A DNA stretch of 64,000 nucleotides from Mycobacterium sp. AT1 (lineage in GTDB: Bacteria > Actinomycetota > Actinomycetes > Mycobacteriales > Mycobacteriaceae), in NCBI RefSeq assembly GCF_002043095.1, contig NZ_MVOC01000016.1:62001-126000 (forward strand). The letters are read 5' to 3'. The notes beneath the pieces are model-generated. The model did no database searches and had not been told where the DNA came from. It saw only the letters and a list, made by a program, of their open reading frames with translations. This document shows, piece by piece, positions 56,856-64,000 of this stretch. Both the position numbers and the translations under genes were made by a program. How positions within the stretch are numbered: position 1 is the first letter of the stretch; each line of letters starts with the position of its first letter.

Positions 56856-57817
56856 CCTCCCGTGACGCGGCAGTTGGCTCCTCGCGCGAGCGCTCGTCGG
56901 ACACCCCCGTGCGGTTGCGCGGGGTCACCAAGCGCTACGGGTCGACGACCGCCGTGGACGGACTCGATCTGGACGTGCAACGCGCCGAGGTGCTGGCCCT
57001 GCTAGGGCCGAACGGCGCAGGCAAGACGACGACCGTCGAGATGTGCGAGGGGTTCATCAAGCCCGACTCGGGTTCCATCGAAATCCTCGGCCTCGACCCG
57101 GTCGTCGACAACGCCCGCCTCCGGGAGCGCATCGGGGTGATGTTGCAGGGCGGCGGCGGCTACCCCGCGGCCAGGGCCGGGGAGATGCTCGACCTCGTCG
57201 CCGCCTACTCGGCCAATCCGCTGGATCCCGCGTGGCTGATGGACACTCTCGGGCTGACGGATGCGGCCAAGACCACCTATCGCAGGCTCTCCGGCGGCCA
57301 GCAGCAACGACTGGCCCTGGCATGCGCCGTGGTCGGGCGGCCCGAGCTGGTGTTCCTCGACGAGCCGACCGCCGGGATGGACGCACACGCGCGCATCGTC
57401 GTATGGGATCTCATCGACGGTCTACGGCGCGACGGCGTCACGATCGTTCTGACCACCCACCAGCTCACCGAGGCCGAGCAGCTGGCCGATCACCTCGTGA
57501 TCGTCGACAACGGCGTCGCGGTGGCCAAGGGCACGCCCGCGGAGTTGATGGGCCGAGGCGCCGAGAACCAGCTGCGCTTCTCCGCGCCGCCGAAACTCGA
57601 CCTGTCCCTGCTCATTTCGGCCCTGCCGGAGACTTACCTCGCCAGCGAGGTCAGCCAAGGCGAATACCTCGTCGAGGGCTTGATCGATCCGCAGGTGCTG
57701 GCCACCGTCACCGCGTGGTGCGCGCGACTCAACGTGCTGGCCACCGACATGCGGGTGGAGCAACGCAGCCTCGAGGACGTGTTCCTCGACATCACCGGGC
57801 GGGAGCTTCGTTCGTGA
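56852..57817 (+). CDS. ABC transporter ATPase (Rv1458c-like)
   Basis: A 321-residue ABC ATPase of the drug/lipid exporter (DrrA/CcmA) type. Walker A 'GPNGAGKTT' (52-60), signature 'LSGGQQQRLALACAVV', Walker B 'LVFLDEPTAGMD' and the switch His in 'LTTHQLTEAEQ' are complete. A C-terminal DUF4162-like region follows. GTG 56852 overlaps the mptB stop by 4 bp; its partner permease overlaps its own stop by 4 bp. Substrate unknown. Confidence 0.95.
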   Translation: MTSRDAAVGSSRERSSDTPVRLRGVTKRYGSTTAVDGLDLDVQRAEVLALLGPNGAGKTTTVEMCEGFIKPDSGSIEILGLDPVVDNARLRERIGVMLQGGGGYPAARAGEMLDLVAAYSANPLDPAWLMDTLGLTDAAKTTYRRLSGGQQQRLALACAVVGRPELVFLDEPTAGMDAHARIVVWDLIDGLRRDGVTIVLTTHQLTEAEQLADHLVIVDNGVAVAKGTPAELMGRGAENQLRFSAPPKLDLSLLISALPETYLASEVSQGEYLVEGLIDPQVLATVTAWCARLNVLATDMRVEQRSLEDVFLDITGRELRS

Positions 57818-58602
57818 CCGTCAATCGCTTCGAACCTGGCACGTTCACGCCGGACCCACGACCGGCAAGCGTGCCGAGCATGCTGGCCGCTCAGTTTCGC
57901 CTCGAGCTCAAGCTGTTGCTGCGCAACGGCGAACAGCTGCTGCTGACGATGTTCATTCCGATCACCCTGTTGGTCGGGCTGACGCTCCTGCCGCTTGGCT
58001 CGTTCGGCCCGAACCGGGCGGCGACGTTCGCGCCTCCGATCATGGCGCTCGCGGTCATCTCGACGGCGTTCACCGGTCAGGCCATCGCGGTCGCCTTCGA
58101 CCGCAGGTACGGGGCCTTGAAACGCCTGGGGGCGACGGCACTGCCCGTGTGGGGCATCATCGCCGGAAAGTCGCTCGCCGTCGTCACCGTCGTGTTCCTG
58201 CAGTCGATGCTGTTGGGCGCCATCGGGATTGGACTGGGCTGGCGCCCGGCGGTCGCGGGTTTGGCGCTCGGGGGGCTGATCATCGCGCTTGGCACGGCCG
58301 CCTTCGCCGCCCTCGGTCTGCTGCTCGGCGGCACGCTCAAGGCCGAGATCGTGCTCGCGATCGCCAACCTGCTGTGGTTCGTGTTCGCCGGGCTTGGTGC
58401 ACTCACGCTGGAGAGCGACCTCGGCGGCGGCGTGGTCTCGCAGACGGTTCGGTTCATCGCCAGGCTCACCCCCTCCGGCGCGCTGACCGAAGCGCTCGGC
58501 CAGGCCATGACCGTGTCGGTCGACTGGTTCGGGGTGGCGGTGCTGGCTGCCTGGGGCGCGCTGTCCGCGCTGTGCGCGTTGCGCTGGTTCCGCTTCACCT
58601 GA
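57814..58602 (+). CDS. ABC-2 type permease (Rv1457c-like)
   Basis: A 262-residue permease with six hydrophobic segments; 'DRRYGALKRLGATALPVWGIIAGK' (about 90-113) is the ABC-2 coupling region. GTG 57814 overlaps the ATPase stop, so the two form one exporter. Sequence upstream in frame is the ATPase out of phase. It is distinct from the ABC-2 pair at the start of the window. Cotranscription with mptB hints at a role in mannolipid or redox-cofactor export. Confidence 0.93.
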   Translation: MTVNRFEPGTFTPDPRPASVPSMLAAQFRLELKLLLRNGEQLLLTMFIPITLLVGLTLLPLGSFGPNRAATFAPPIMALAVISTAFTGQAIAVAFDRRYGALKRLGATALPVWGIIAGKSLAVVTVVFLQSMLLGAIGIGLGWRPAVAGLALGGLIIALGTAAFAALGLLLGGTLKAEIVLAIANLLWFVFAGLGALTLESDLGGGVVSQTVRFIARLTPSGALTEALGQAMTVSVDWFGVAVLAAWGALSALCALRWFRFT

Positions 58603-58649
58603 GCCGCCCCTACTACGACCTGTAGTTAGAGCTGCTCTACGATCGGGCC

Positions 58650-59621
58650 ATGGTCGTCGGACGCTCGTTGCTGCGGGTTGTGGACGTCCTCCCCCTGCCT
58701 AGTCTGCGCACTCAGCGCATCATCGCGGCCGCCGTCGTCTTCACGCAGGGCGGCATCGCCGTCACCGGTGCAATCGTCCGGGTCACCGCCTCCGGGCTGG
58801 GCTGCCCCACCTGGCCGCAGTGCTTTCCAGGCAGCTTCGTTCCCGTCCCCGTGGCCGAGGTGCCGATCGTCCACCAGGTCGTCGAGTTCGGCAATCGGTT
58901 GATCACGTTCCTCGTCGTCCTGACGGCGGCGCTGGCCGTGCTGGCGGTCGTCCGGGCGCGGCGGCGCCGAGAGGTGGTCGTCTACGCCTGCCTCATGCCC
59001 GCGTCGACGGTGCTGCAGGCCGTGTTGGGCGGCATCACGGTGCTCACGGGGCTGCTGTGGTGGACCGTCGCGATCCATCTCCTGGTGTCCATGGCGATGG
59101 TCTGGCTGTCGGTGCTGCTGTTCGTCAAGATCGGCGAGCCGGACGACGGGGTGGCCGCGTTGGCGGTGCCGAACCCGCTGCGCCAGTTGACCGTCCTCTG
59201 CGGCATGGCCCTTGCCGTCGTCCTCGTCACCGGCACGATGGTCACAGGAGCGGGTCCACACGCCGGAGACAAGAGCATCGAGTCCCCCGTACCGCGGCTC
59301 GGGCTCGACATCGTCACCCTCGTCTACCGACACTCTGCGCTGGTCACGGCCTACCTGTGCCTGCTGATCGGCCTCGCCTTCGCGCTGCTCGCCGTGCGCG
59401 CACCACGACCCGTCACGATGCGCGTCGTCGTCCTGCTCGTGCTGGTCGCCCTGCAAGGCATGGTCGGCACCGTGCAGTTCTTCACCGGGGTACCCGCCGC
59501 ATTGGTGGCGGTGCACGTCGCGGGCGCCGCCATCTGCACGGCCGCGACGTCTGCGCTATGGGCGTCGATGCGCCCCCGCGCGCTTGCCGAGCGGCCCGAG
59601 GCCCAACCGCTCGAGGGCTGA
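58650..59621 (+). CDS. ctaA: Heme A synthase CtaA
   Basis: A 323-residue eight-helix membrane enzyme equivalent to Rv1456c, which oxidises heme O to heme A for cytochrome aa3. Visible: 'VRVTASGLGCPTWPQC' (43-58) with the Cys pair Cys52/Cys58, and the heme ligand region 'HQVVEFGNRL' (His75, Glu79). Further His in 'VAIHLLVSM', 'YRHSALVTAY' and 'VAVHVAGAA' complete the expected set. ATG 58650. Its 3' end overlaps the converging ATP-grasp gene by 66 bp. Confidence 0.95.
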   Translation: MVVGRSLLRVVDVLPLPSLRTQRIIAAAVVFTQGGIAVTGAIVRVTASGLGCPTWPQCFPGSFVPVPVAEVPIVHQVVEFGNRLITFLVVLTAALAVLAVVRARRRREVVVYACLMPASTVLQAVLGGITVLTGLLWWTVAIHLLVSMAMVWLSVLLFVKIGEPDDGVAALAVPNPLRQLTVLCGMALAVVLVTGTMVTGAGPHAGDKSIESPVPRLGLDIVTLVYRHSALVTAYLCLLIGLAFALLAVRAPRPVTMRVVVLLVLVALQGMVGTVQFFTGVPAALVAVHVAGAAICTAATSALWASMRPRALAERPEAQPLEG

Positions 59622-60509
59622 CTCGACCCCGAGCGCGAACTCGCGCTGCTGCAGGCCTCTTGCCGTCTCGTCGAGCTGGCGCCAGCCCAGCGACGGTTCG
59701 ACGAGTTCCAATTCCAACAGCCGCGGGTCCTCGGGGCCGCCTATGACGTCGACGCGCGCATAGAGGAACTCGCCGACGTCGAGGTCCAGCCGGGCCGCCG
59801 CTGCGGTGAGCGCGGCATGCCCGACGTCCCACAGCTCGAAGTCCGGCTCCGCCGGGCGGAGGGTCTCCTCGGCGAAGGTGCCGGACGCGTCGAGCGCGGC
59901 CAGTTCGCCGGGCGGCGGCAGCAGCGGTCCCTTGTTGAACGCGTGGGACTGCCGCCCGCCGATGAACACCAGGGCGGTCTCGCCGTCGGCGATCCGCGGG
60001 TCGTAGGGCTGCACCAACGCGGTGTGGCCGTCCGCCTGCAAGGCCTGCGCGTGCCCGCGGGCCTGCTCGGCGTCGGTGAACCGTTGCGCCCCCACCGAAC
60101 CCGCCCCAATGGCGGGTTTGACGACCACCTGCCCGTCGGGAACACGGACGGACTCCCCCGGCCCGAAGAACGCGCTCGGCACCACGGGAACACCTGCCGC
60201 CTCGAGATCGGCGAGGTACCGCTTGTCGGTGTTCCACGCCACCACGGCAGGGGCGTTGACCAGATTCGGCACGCGCCGGGTCCAGGCGAGGAACTCCTCG
60301 AGCCGCTCGGTGTAGTCCCACGTCGCCCGCAGGATGACGAGGTCGGCCTCCAAGGTCTCCGGGTCGTCCCAGGACAGCCACCGCGCGTGCAGACCTCGCG
60401 TCCGCAGCGCGGGAATCAGCCCGGCGTCGTCGCCGTCACCCTCGACGAGAGCGCTGCAACCTGCAAGGACGATGCGGGGATGCCCAACGTCGGGCCGTGC
60501 GAGCTTCAC
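59556..60509 (-). CDS. ATP-grasp family protein (Rv1455-like)
   Basis: A 317-residue protein of the ATP-grasp superfamily. 'VVVKPAIGAGSVGAQRF' (about 109-125) is the ATP-binding Lys region; 'FLYARVDVIGG' and 'LLELELVEPSLGW' (C-terminal) hold the Mg2+ ligands, as in D-Ala ligase/RimK-type enzymes. It should join a carboxylate to an amine or thiol, but no substrate can be named. GTG 60509 precedes 'KLARPDVGHPRIVLAGC'; it is divergent from qor with only 18 bp between starts. Equivalent to Rv1455 by position. Confidence 0.85.
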   Translation of the reverse strand: MKLARPDVGHPRIVLAGCSALVEGDGDDAGLIPALRTRGLHARWLSWDDPETLEADLVILRATWDYTERLEEFLAWTRRVPNLVNAPAVVAWNTDKRYLADLEAAGVPVVPSAFFGPGESVRVPDGQVVVKPAIGAGSVGAQRFTDAEQARGHAQALQADGHTALVQPYDPRIADGETALVFIGGRQSHAFNKGPLLPPPGELAALDASGTFAEETLRPAEPDFELWDVGHAALTAAAARLDLDVGEFLYARVDVIGGPEDPRLLELELVEPSLGWRQLDETARGLQQREFALGVESALERLGLGPLGKRAGAHRRP

Positions 60510-60527
60510 GTTGGAATGATAGAGGGC

Positions 60528-61502
60528 ATGCACGCGATCGAAGTGACCGAAACCGGCGGCCCCGAAGTCCTCACCTACGTCGAGAAGCCCCCACCGACGC
60601 CCGGCCCCGGCCAGGTGTTGATCAAGGCCGACGCCATCGGCGTCAACTTCATCGACACCTATTTCAGATCCGGGCTGTACCCGCGGCCACTGCCCTTCGT
60701 CGTCGGCACCGAGGTCTGCGGCACGGTGGCCGCCGTCGGAGACGACGTCGCGGCACTCAACGTCGGTGATCGCGTCGTCACGGCCCAGGCCGACGGCGCG
60801 TACGCCGAGTACACCGTCGCGCCTGCCGACTTCGTGGCCTACGTGCCGGACGCCGTCTCCGCCGAAGTCGCGGCGTCCTCGCTGCTGAAGGGCATGACGG
60901 CGCACTACCTGCTCAAGTCGGTCTACCCCGTACAGCAGGGCGACACGATCCTGGTGCACGCCGGCGCGGGCGGCGTCGGTCTGATCCTCACGCAGTGGGC
61001 TACCAGCATGGCGGTCAAGGTCATCTCCACCGTCTCGACGAACGCCAAGGCCGAGCTGTCCCGGCAGGCCGGCGCGGTGGAAGTGCTGGACTACCCCGAC
61101 GATCCTGCGGAGTTCGGCGCCAGGATCAAGGAGCTCACCGGCGGCAACGGCGTCGCCGCCGTGTACGACGGGGTCGGCGCGTCGACCTTCGAGGCCAGCC
61201 TGGCCAGCCTCGCCGTCCGGGGCACGCTCGCGCTGTTCGGCGCGGCCAGCGGACCCGTGCCCCCGTTCGACCCGCAACGCCTGAACAGTGCGGGCTCGCT
61301 GTTCCTGACCAGGCCAACGCTGGCGCACTACACCCGCACGGCGGACGAGTTCTCCTGGCGGGCGGGCGAACTGCTCGACGCCATCGCCACGGGGACGCTG
61401 TCGATCACCGTCAGCGAACGCTACGACCTGGCCGACGCGGCCAGGGCGCACGGCGATCTGCAGGGCCGCAAGACCGTCGGCTCCGTGGCGTTGGTTCCGT
61501 AG
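60528..61502 (+). CDS. qor: Quinone oxidoreductase
   Basis: A 324-residue zinc-free medium-chain dehydrogenase (Rv1454c equivalent) that reduces quinones with NADPH. 'GVNFIDTYFRSGLYP' (substrate domain) and the cofactor loop 'HAGAGGVGLILTQWA' (about 144-158) are typical of Qor. No zinc-ligand Cys/His set is seen. ATG 60528 matches the start 'MHAIEVTETGG' of the M. tuberculosis protein; an ATG four codons upstream is possible. Confidence 0.95.
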   Translation: MHAIEVTETGGPEVLTYVEKPPPTPGPGQVLIKADAIGVNFIDTYFRSGLYPRPLPFVVGTEVCGTVAAVGDDVAALNVGDRVVTAQADGAYAEYTVAPADFVAYVPDAVSAEVAASSLLKGMTAHYLLKSVYPVQQGDTILVHAGAGGVGLILTQWATSMAVKVISTVSTNAKAELSRQAGAVEVLDYPDDPAEFGARIKELTGGNGVAAVYDGVGASTFEASLASLAVRGTLALFGAASGPVPPFDPQRLNSAGSLFLTRPTLAHYTRTADEFSWRAGELLDAIATGTLSITVSERYDLADAARAHGDLQGRKTVGSVALVP

Positions 61503-61510
61503 CTCCCGAC

Positions 61511-61942
61511 GTGGCAGACGACCTGGTGGTCACCCGGACCTTCGTGGTGCCTGCGGCCGAACTCGGCGAGCGCTTCTCGAGGTCGTCGGGGCCGGGTGGC
61601 CAAGGTGTGAACACCGCCGACAGCCGGGTCGAGCTGTCGTTCGACCTGGCCCGCTCGCCGTCGGTCCCGGAGCATCTGCGGTATCAGATGCTGTGCCGAC
61701 TGCGCACCAGGCTGGCCGGCGGCGTGCTGACCGTGACGGCCAGTGAGCATCGCGGGCAGCTGCAGAATCGGGCCGCTGCGCGCGAGCGAATGGCCCGCCT
61801 GCTGCGGGCGGCCGCGGCGGCTCCCCCGCCGACCCGGCGGCCGACGAAGCCGTCGAGGGGTGCCAAGGAGCGCCGTCTCGTCGACAAGAAGCGACGAGGG
61901 GGCATCAAGGAGGGGCGGCGCGGGGGCTGGGACTCGAGCTAG
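61511..61942 (+). CDS. arfB: ArfB-like ribosome rescue factor
   Basis: A 143-residue release-factor-like protein. The peptidyl-tRNA hydrolysis motif GGQ (29-31) sits in 'SSGPGGQGVNTADSRVEL'. The long basic C-tail ('RGAKERRLVDKKRRGGIKEGRRGG' region) is what ArfB uses to enter the empty mRNA channel of a stalled ribosome. GTG 61511 is 8 bp after the qor stop. It converges on ctaB with 12 bp between stops. Confidence 0.93.
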   Translation: MADDLVVTRTFVVPAAELGERFSRSSGPGGQGVNTADSRVELSFDLARSPSVPEHLRYQMLCRLRTRLAGGVLTVTASEHRGQLQNRAAARERMARLLRAAAAAPPPTRRPTKPSRGAKERRLVDKKRRGGIKEGRRGGWDSS

Positions 61943-61954
61943 CCGATCACCTTG

Positions 61955-62914
61955 TCAGCCAAAGACCTTGGGAAGCGCGAGCGCCGAGTCGACGGCGAGT
62001 GCGCAGAACACCACGGCCAGGTAGTTGTTGGACTGGAGGAACAACCGCAGCGGCTTGACCGGCTCACCGCGTTTCACTCCGGAGTACAACTGGTGGGCCA
62101 TCGTCAAGAACCAGGCACCGGCCAGCAGGGCGACCGCGGCGTAGAGCCAGCCGGTGGCCAACGCGAGGGCCAGCGTGGTCAGCACCGTCAGCCAGGTGTA
62201 GATCAGGATCTGCTTGGTGACCTGACGCTCGGTGGCTACGACCGGGAGCATCGGCACGCCGGCGGCCTTGTAGTCGTCCTTGTAGCGCATCGCCAGGGCC
62301 CAGGTGTGCGGCGGCGTCCAGAAGAAGATGATCCCGAACATGACCAGCGCGGGCCACTGAATGGTGCCGGTGACCGCCGACCAGCCGATCATCACGGGCA
62401 TGCAGCCCGCGGCACCGCCCCAGACGACGTTCTGCGACGTGCGGCGCTTGAGCAGCAGGGTGTAGATGAAGACGTAGAACGCGATCGTCGCGACGGCGAG
62501 CACGCCGGAGAGCAGGTTGGTGGTCCACCACAGCCAGGCGAAGGACCCGACCGTCAGAACCAGGCCGAAGATCAGGGCGTGCCGAGTCGGGACGGCGGCA
62601 CGGGCCAGGGGCCGCAACGCGGTCCGCTTCATGACCTTGTCGATGTCGGCGTCGGCCACGCAGTTCAACGTGTTGGCACCCGCGGCCGCGAGCATGCCGC
62701 CGAACAACGTGTTCAGGATGAGGAGCGGGTCGACGGTGCCGCGATCGGCCAGGAGCATCGCCGGGATGGTCGTGACGAGCAGCAGCTCGATCACACGGGG
62801 CTTCGTCAGCGCCAGATACGCCAGAAGCGTGGTTCGAACTCTCGCACCGAACCCCTTGCTCGGCGATGCCGAACCACGCGCCTCGGGGGAAATACGGCGC
62901 TCGCGAATGCTCAC
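61955..62914 (-). CDS. ctaB: Heme O synthase CtaB (protoheme IX farnesyltransferase)
   Basis: A 319-residue UbiA-family prenyltransferase, Rv1451 equivalent, which attaches a farnesyl group to heme B; CtaA then makes heme A. '[15 protein letters not shown]' (NxxxDxxxD) and '[16 protein letters not shown]' are the two Asp-rich Mg2+/diphosphate motifs. Nine hydrophobic helices. GTG 62914 has GAGGAG upstream; a longer frame is non-coding. Divergent from tkt. Confidence 0.95.
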   Translation of the reverse strand: MSIRERRISPEARGSASPSKGFGARVRTTLLAYLALTKPRVIELLLVTTIPAMLLADRGTVDPLLILNTLFGGMLAAAGANTLNCVADADIDKVMKRTALRPLARAAVPTRHALIFGLVLTVGSFAWLWWTTNLLSGVLAVATIAFYVFIYTLLLKRRTSQNVVWGGAAGCMPVMIGWSAVTGTIQWPALVMFGIIFFWTPPHTWALAMRYKDDYKAAGVPMLPVVATERQVTKQILIYTWLTVLTTLALALATGWLYAAVALLAGAWFLTMAHQLYSGVKRGEPVKPLRLFLQSNNYLAVVFCALAVDSALALPKVFG

Positions 62915-63045
62915 GCAGTTGTTCTCCTCGAATTTCGCGGCAGCACGCTGGCTTCTACTACAGGCGATGGTAGACCGTGGAACCGCGCGCCCACCAATAC
63001 GGGGTGGCCGTTGGTGAACGCCCGGCCAACTTGGGTGACGCGGCC

Positions 63046-63057
63046 TGCATCGATGCA
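63046..63057. promoter_or_regulatory. 12-bp palindrome in the ctaB/tkt divergent spacer
   Basis: TGCATCGATGCA is a perfect palindrome 53 bp upstream of the tkt GTG and 131 bp upstream of the ctaB GTG. TAGGGT and TATTCA, possible -10 hexamers for tkt, lie just after it at about 63069-63078. A binding protein is not known. Confidence 0.35.
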
Positions 63058-63110
63058 ACGGTCCGCACTAGGGTATTCAGTGACAGCTTGACGACACGAG
63101 GAGCTCGATC

Positions 63111-64000
63111 GTGACCACAACGGAAGAGATTTCCGCACTCACCCGCCCCAACCACCCCGAAGACTGGGCTGACGTCGACTCGGTCGCCGTCGACACCGTT
63201 CGGGTCCTGGCGGCAGACGCGGTTCAGAAGGTCGGCAACGGCCACCCAGGCACCGCAATGAGCTTGGCGCCGTTGGCGTACACGCTGTTCCAGCGTCAGA
63301 TGCGGCACGACCCGTCCGACGTCCACTGGCTCGGCAGGGATCGGTTCATCCTGTCCTGCGGCCACAGCAGCCTCACGCTCTACATCCAGCTCTACCTCGG
63401 CGGATTCGGGCTCGAGCTCGAGGACATCGAGTCGCTGCGGACCTGGAAGTCGAAGACTCCGGGCCACCCGGAGTTCCGGCACACCAAGGGCGTCGAGATC
63501 ACCACCGGGCCGCTGGGCCAGGGCCTGGCCTCGTCGGTCGGCATGGCGATGGCCGCCCGCTATGAGCGCGGCCTCTTCGACCCCGACGCGGCGCCGGGGA
63601 CCAGCCCGTTCGACCACTTCATCTACGTGATCGCCTCCGACGGCGACCTCGAAGAGGGAGTCACCAGCGAGGCCAGCTCGCTTGCAGGCACCCAGCAGCT
63701 CGGCAACCTGATCGTGTTCTACGACCACAACCAGATCTCGATCGAGCACGACACCAACATCGCCCTCTCGGAGGACGTCCCGGCCAGGTACCGCGCGTAC
63801 GGCTGGCACGTTCAGGAGGTCGAGGGCGGCGAGAACGTCACCGGCATCGAGGAGGCCATCAAGGCCGCCAAGGCGGTGACCGACAAGCCGTCCTTCATCT
63901 CGGTGCGCACGATCATCGGCTATCCCGCACCCACCAAGATGAACACCGGCGGCGTGCACGGCTCGGCGCTCGGCGACGACGAGGTGGCCGCCACCAAGAA
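63111..64000 (+). CDS. tkt: Transketolase, 3'-truncated by window edge
   Basis: The first 296 residues of transketolase (Rv1449c equivalent), a ThDP enzyme of the pentose phosphate pathway. 'GNGHPGTAMSLAPLAY' near residue 40, 'GPLGQGLASSVGMAMAARYE' near 130 and the ThDP-Mg motif 'SDGDLEEG...YDHNQIS' (about 178-208) are all seen. GTG 63111 has GGAG 7 nt upstream. The frame is open to the end of the window; the full protein should be near 700 residues. Confidence 0.95.
   Translation, partial: MTTTEEISALTRPNHPEDWADVDSVAVDTVRVLAADAVQKVGNGHPGTAMSLAPLAYTLFQRQMRHDPSDVHWLGRDRFILSCGHSSLTLYIQLYLGGFGLELEDIESLRTWKSKTPGHPEFRHTKGVEITTGPLGQGLASSVGMAMAARYERGLFDPDAAPGTSPFDHFIYVIASDGDLEEGVTSEASSLAGTQQLGNLIVFYDHNQISIEHDTNIALSEDVPARYRAYGWHVQEVEGGENVTGIEEAIKAAKAVTDKPSFISVRTIIGYPAPTKMNTGGVHGSALGDDEVAATK

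Overview
This window is chromosomal DNA from a mycobacterium, most likely a Mycolicibacterium-type rapid grower or a close relative. The base composition is GC-rich. From about 21.2 kb to the end, the gene order follows M. tuberculosis H37Rv Rv1497 down to Rv1449 almost gene for gene: lipL, meaB, mutB, mutA, SPFH/nfeD, hemH-inhA-fabG1, moxR1, ripB-ripA, acn, echA12, trx, the suf operon, mptB, ctaA, qor, ctaB, tkt. No PE/PPE genes, insertion sequences, phage genes, CRISPR arrays, tRNAs or rRNAs were seen. Identifications rest on reading the translated sequence and recalling family motifs; no database search was run.

Region 1 (about 1-20,400) is an accessory cell-envelope glycolipid locus. It holds two ABC-2 permeases (the first cut by the window edge), a GT2 glycosyltransferase, a UDP-glucose dehydrogenase, a GT4 glycosyltransferase, an MmpL transporter, a GT1 (Gtf-like) glycosyltransferase, two tandem HxxxD acyltransferase-like proteins, a PapA-type acyltransferase and a Mas/Pks5-type iterative reducing polyketide synthase (KS-AT-DH-ER-KR-ACP). 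This parts list, next to lipL/meaB, resembles the lipooligosaccharide (LOS) loci known from M. marinum, M. kansasii and M. smegmatis. The inferred product is an acylated, glycosylated (probably trehalose-based) lipid. No FAAL/FadD, MmpS or ABC ATPase lies inside the window.

Region 2 (about 21,200-31,500) holds the esterase LipL, methylmalonyl-CoA mutase (MutA, MutB) with its GTPase chaperone MeaB, a DedA/TVP38 membrane protein, a DoxX-like protein, an SPFH/NfeD pair and a conserved actinobacterial protein. Methylmalonyl-CoA is the expected extender of the neighbouring PKS, so the two regions may be linked metabolically.

Region 3 (about 31,400-43,900) is core metabolism and envelope: ferrochelatase, InhA and FabG1 (FAS-II, isoniazid target), a VWA/DUF58/MoxR1 module, the peptidoglycan hydrolases RipB and RipA, a Rv1476-like membrane protein, aconitase and its TetR-type regulator. 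Several regulatory sites can be read here: an AcnR-type operator over the acn promoter, a leaderless fabG1 promoter, a moxR1 promoter, and a dense set of repeats upstream of ripA.

Region 4 (about 43,850-64,000) contains a small helix-turn-helix protein, an ABC-F ATPase, EchA12, a thioredoxin, an Old Yellow Enzyme, and the SUF iron-sulfur operon sufR-B-D-C-S-U-T. The operon has an apparent SufR operator on the sufR start codon and an intein-free sufB. Then follow the mannosyltransferase MptB with an ABC exporter, heme A synthesis genes ctaA and ctaB, an ATP-grasp protein, a quinone oxidoreductase, ArfB and the 5' part of transketolase.
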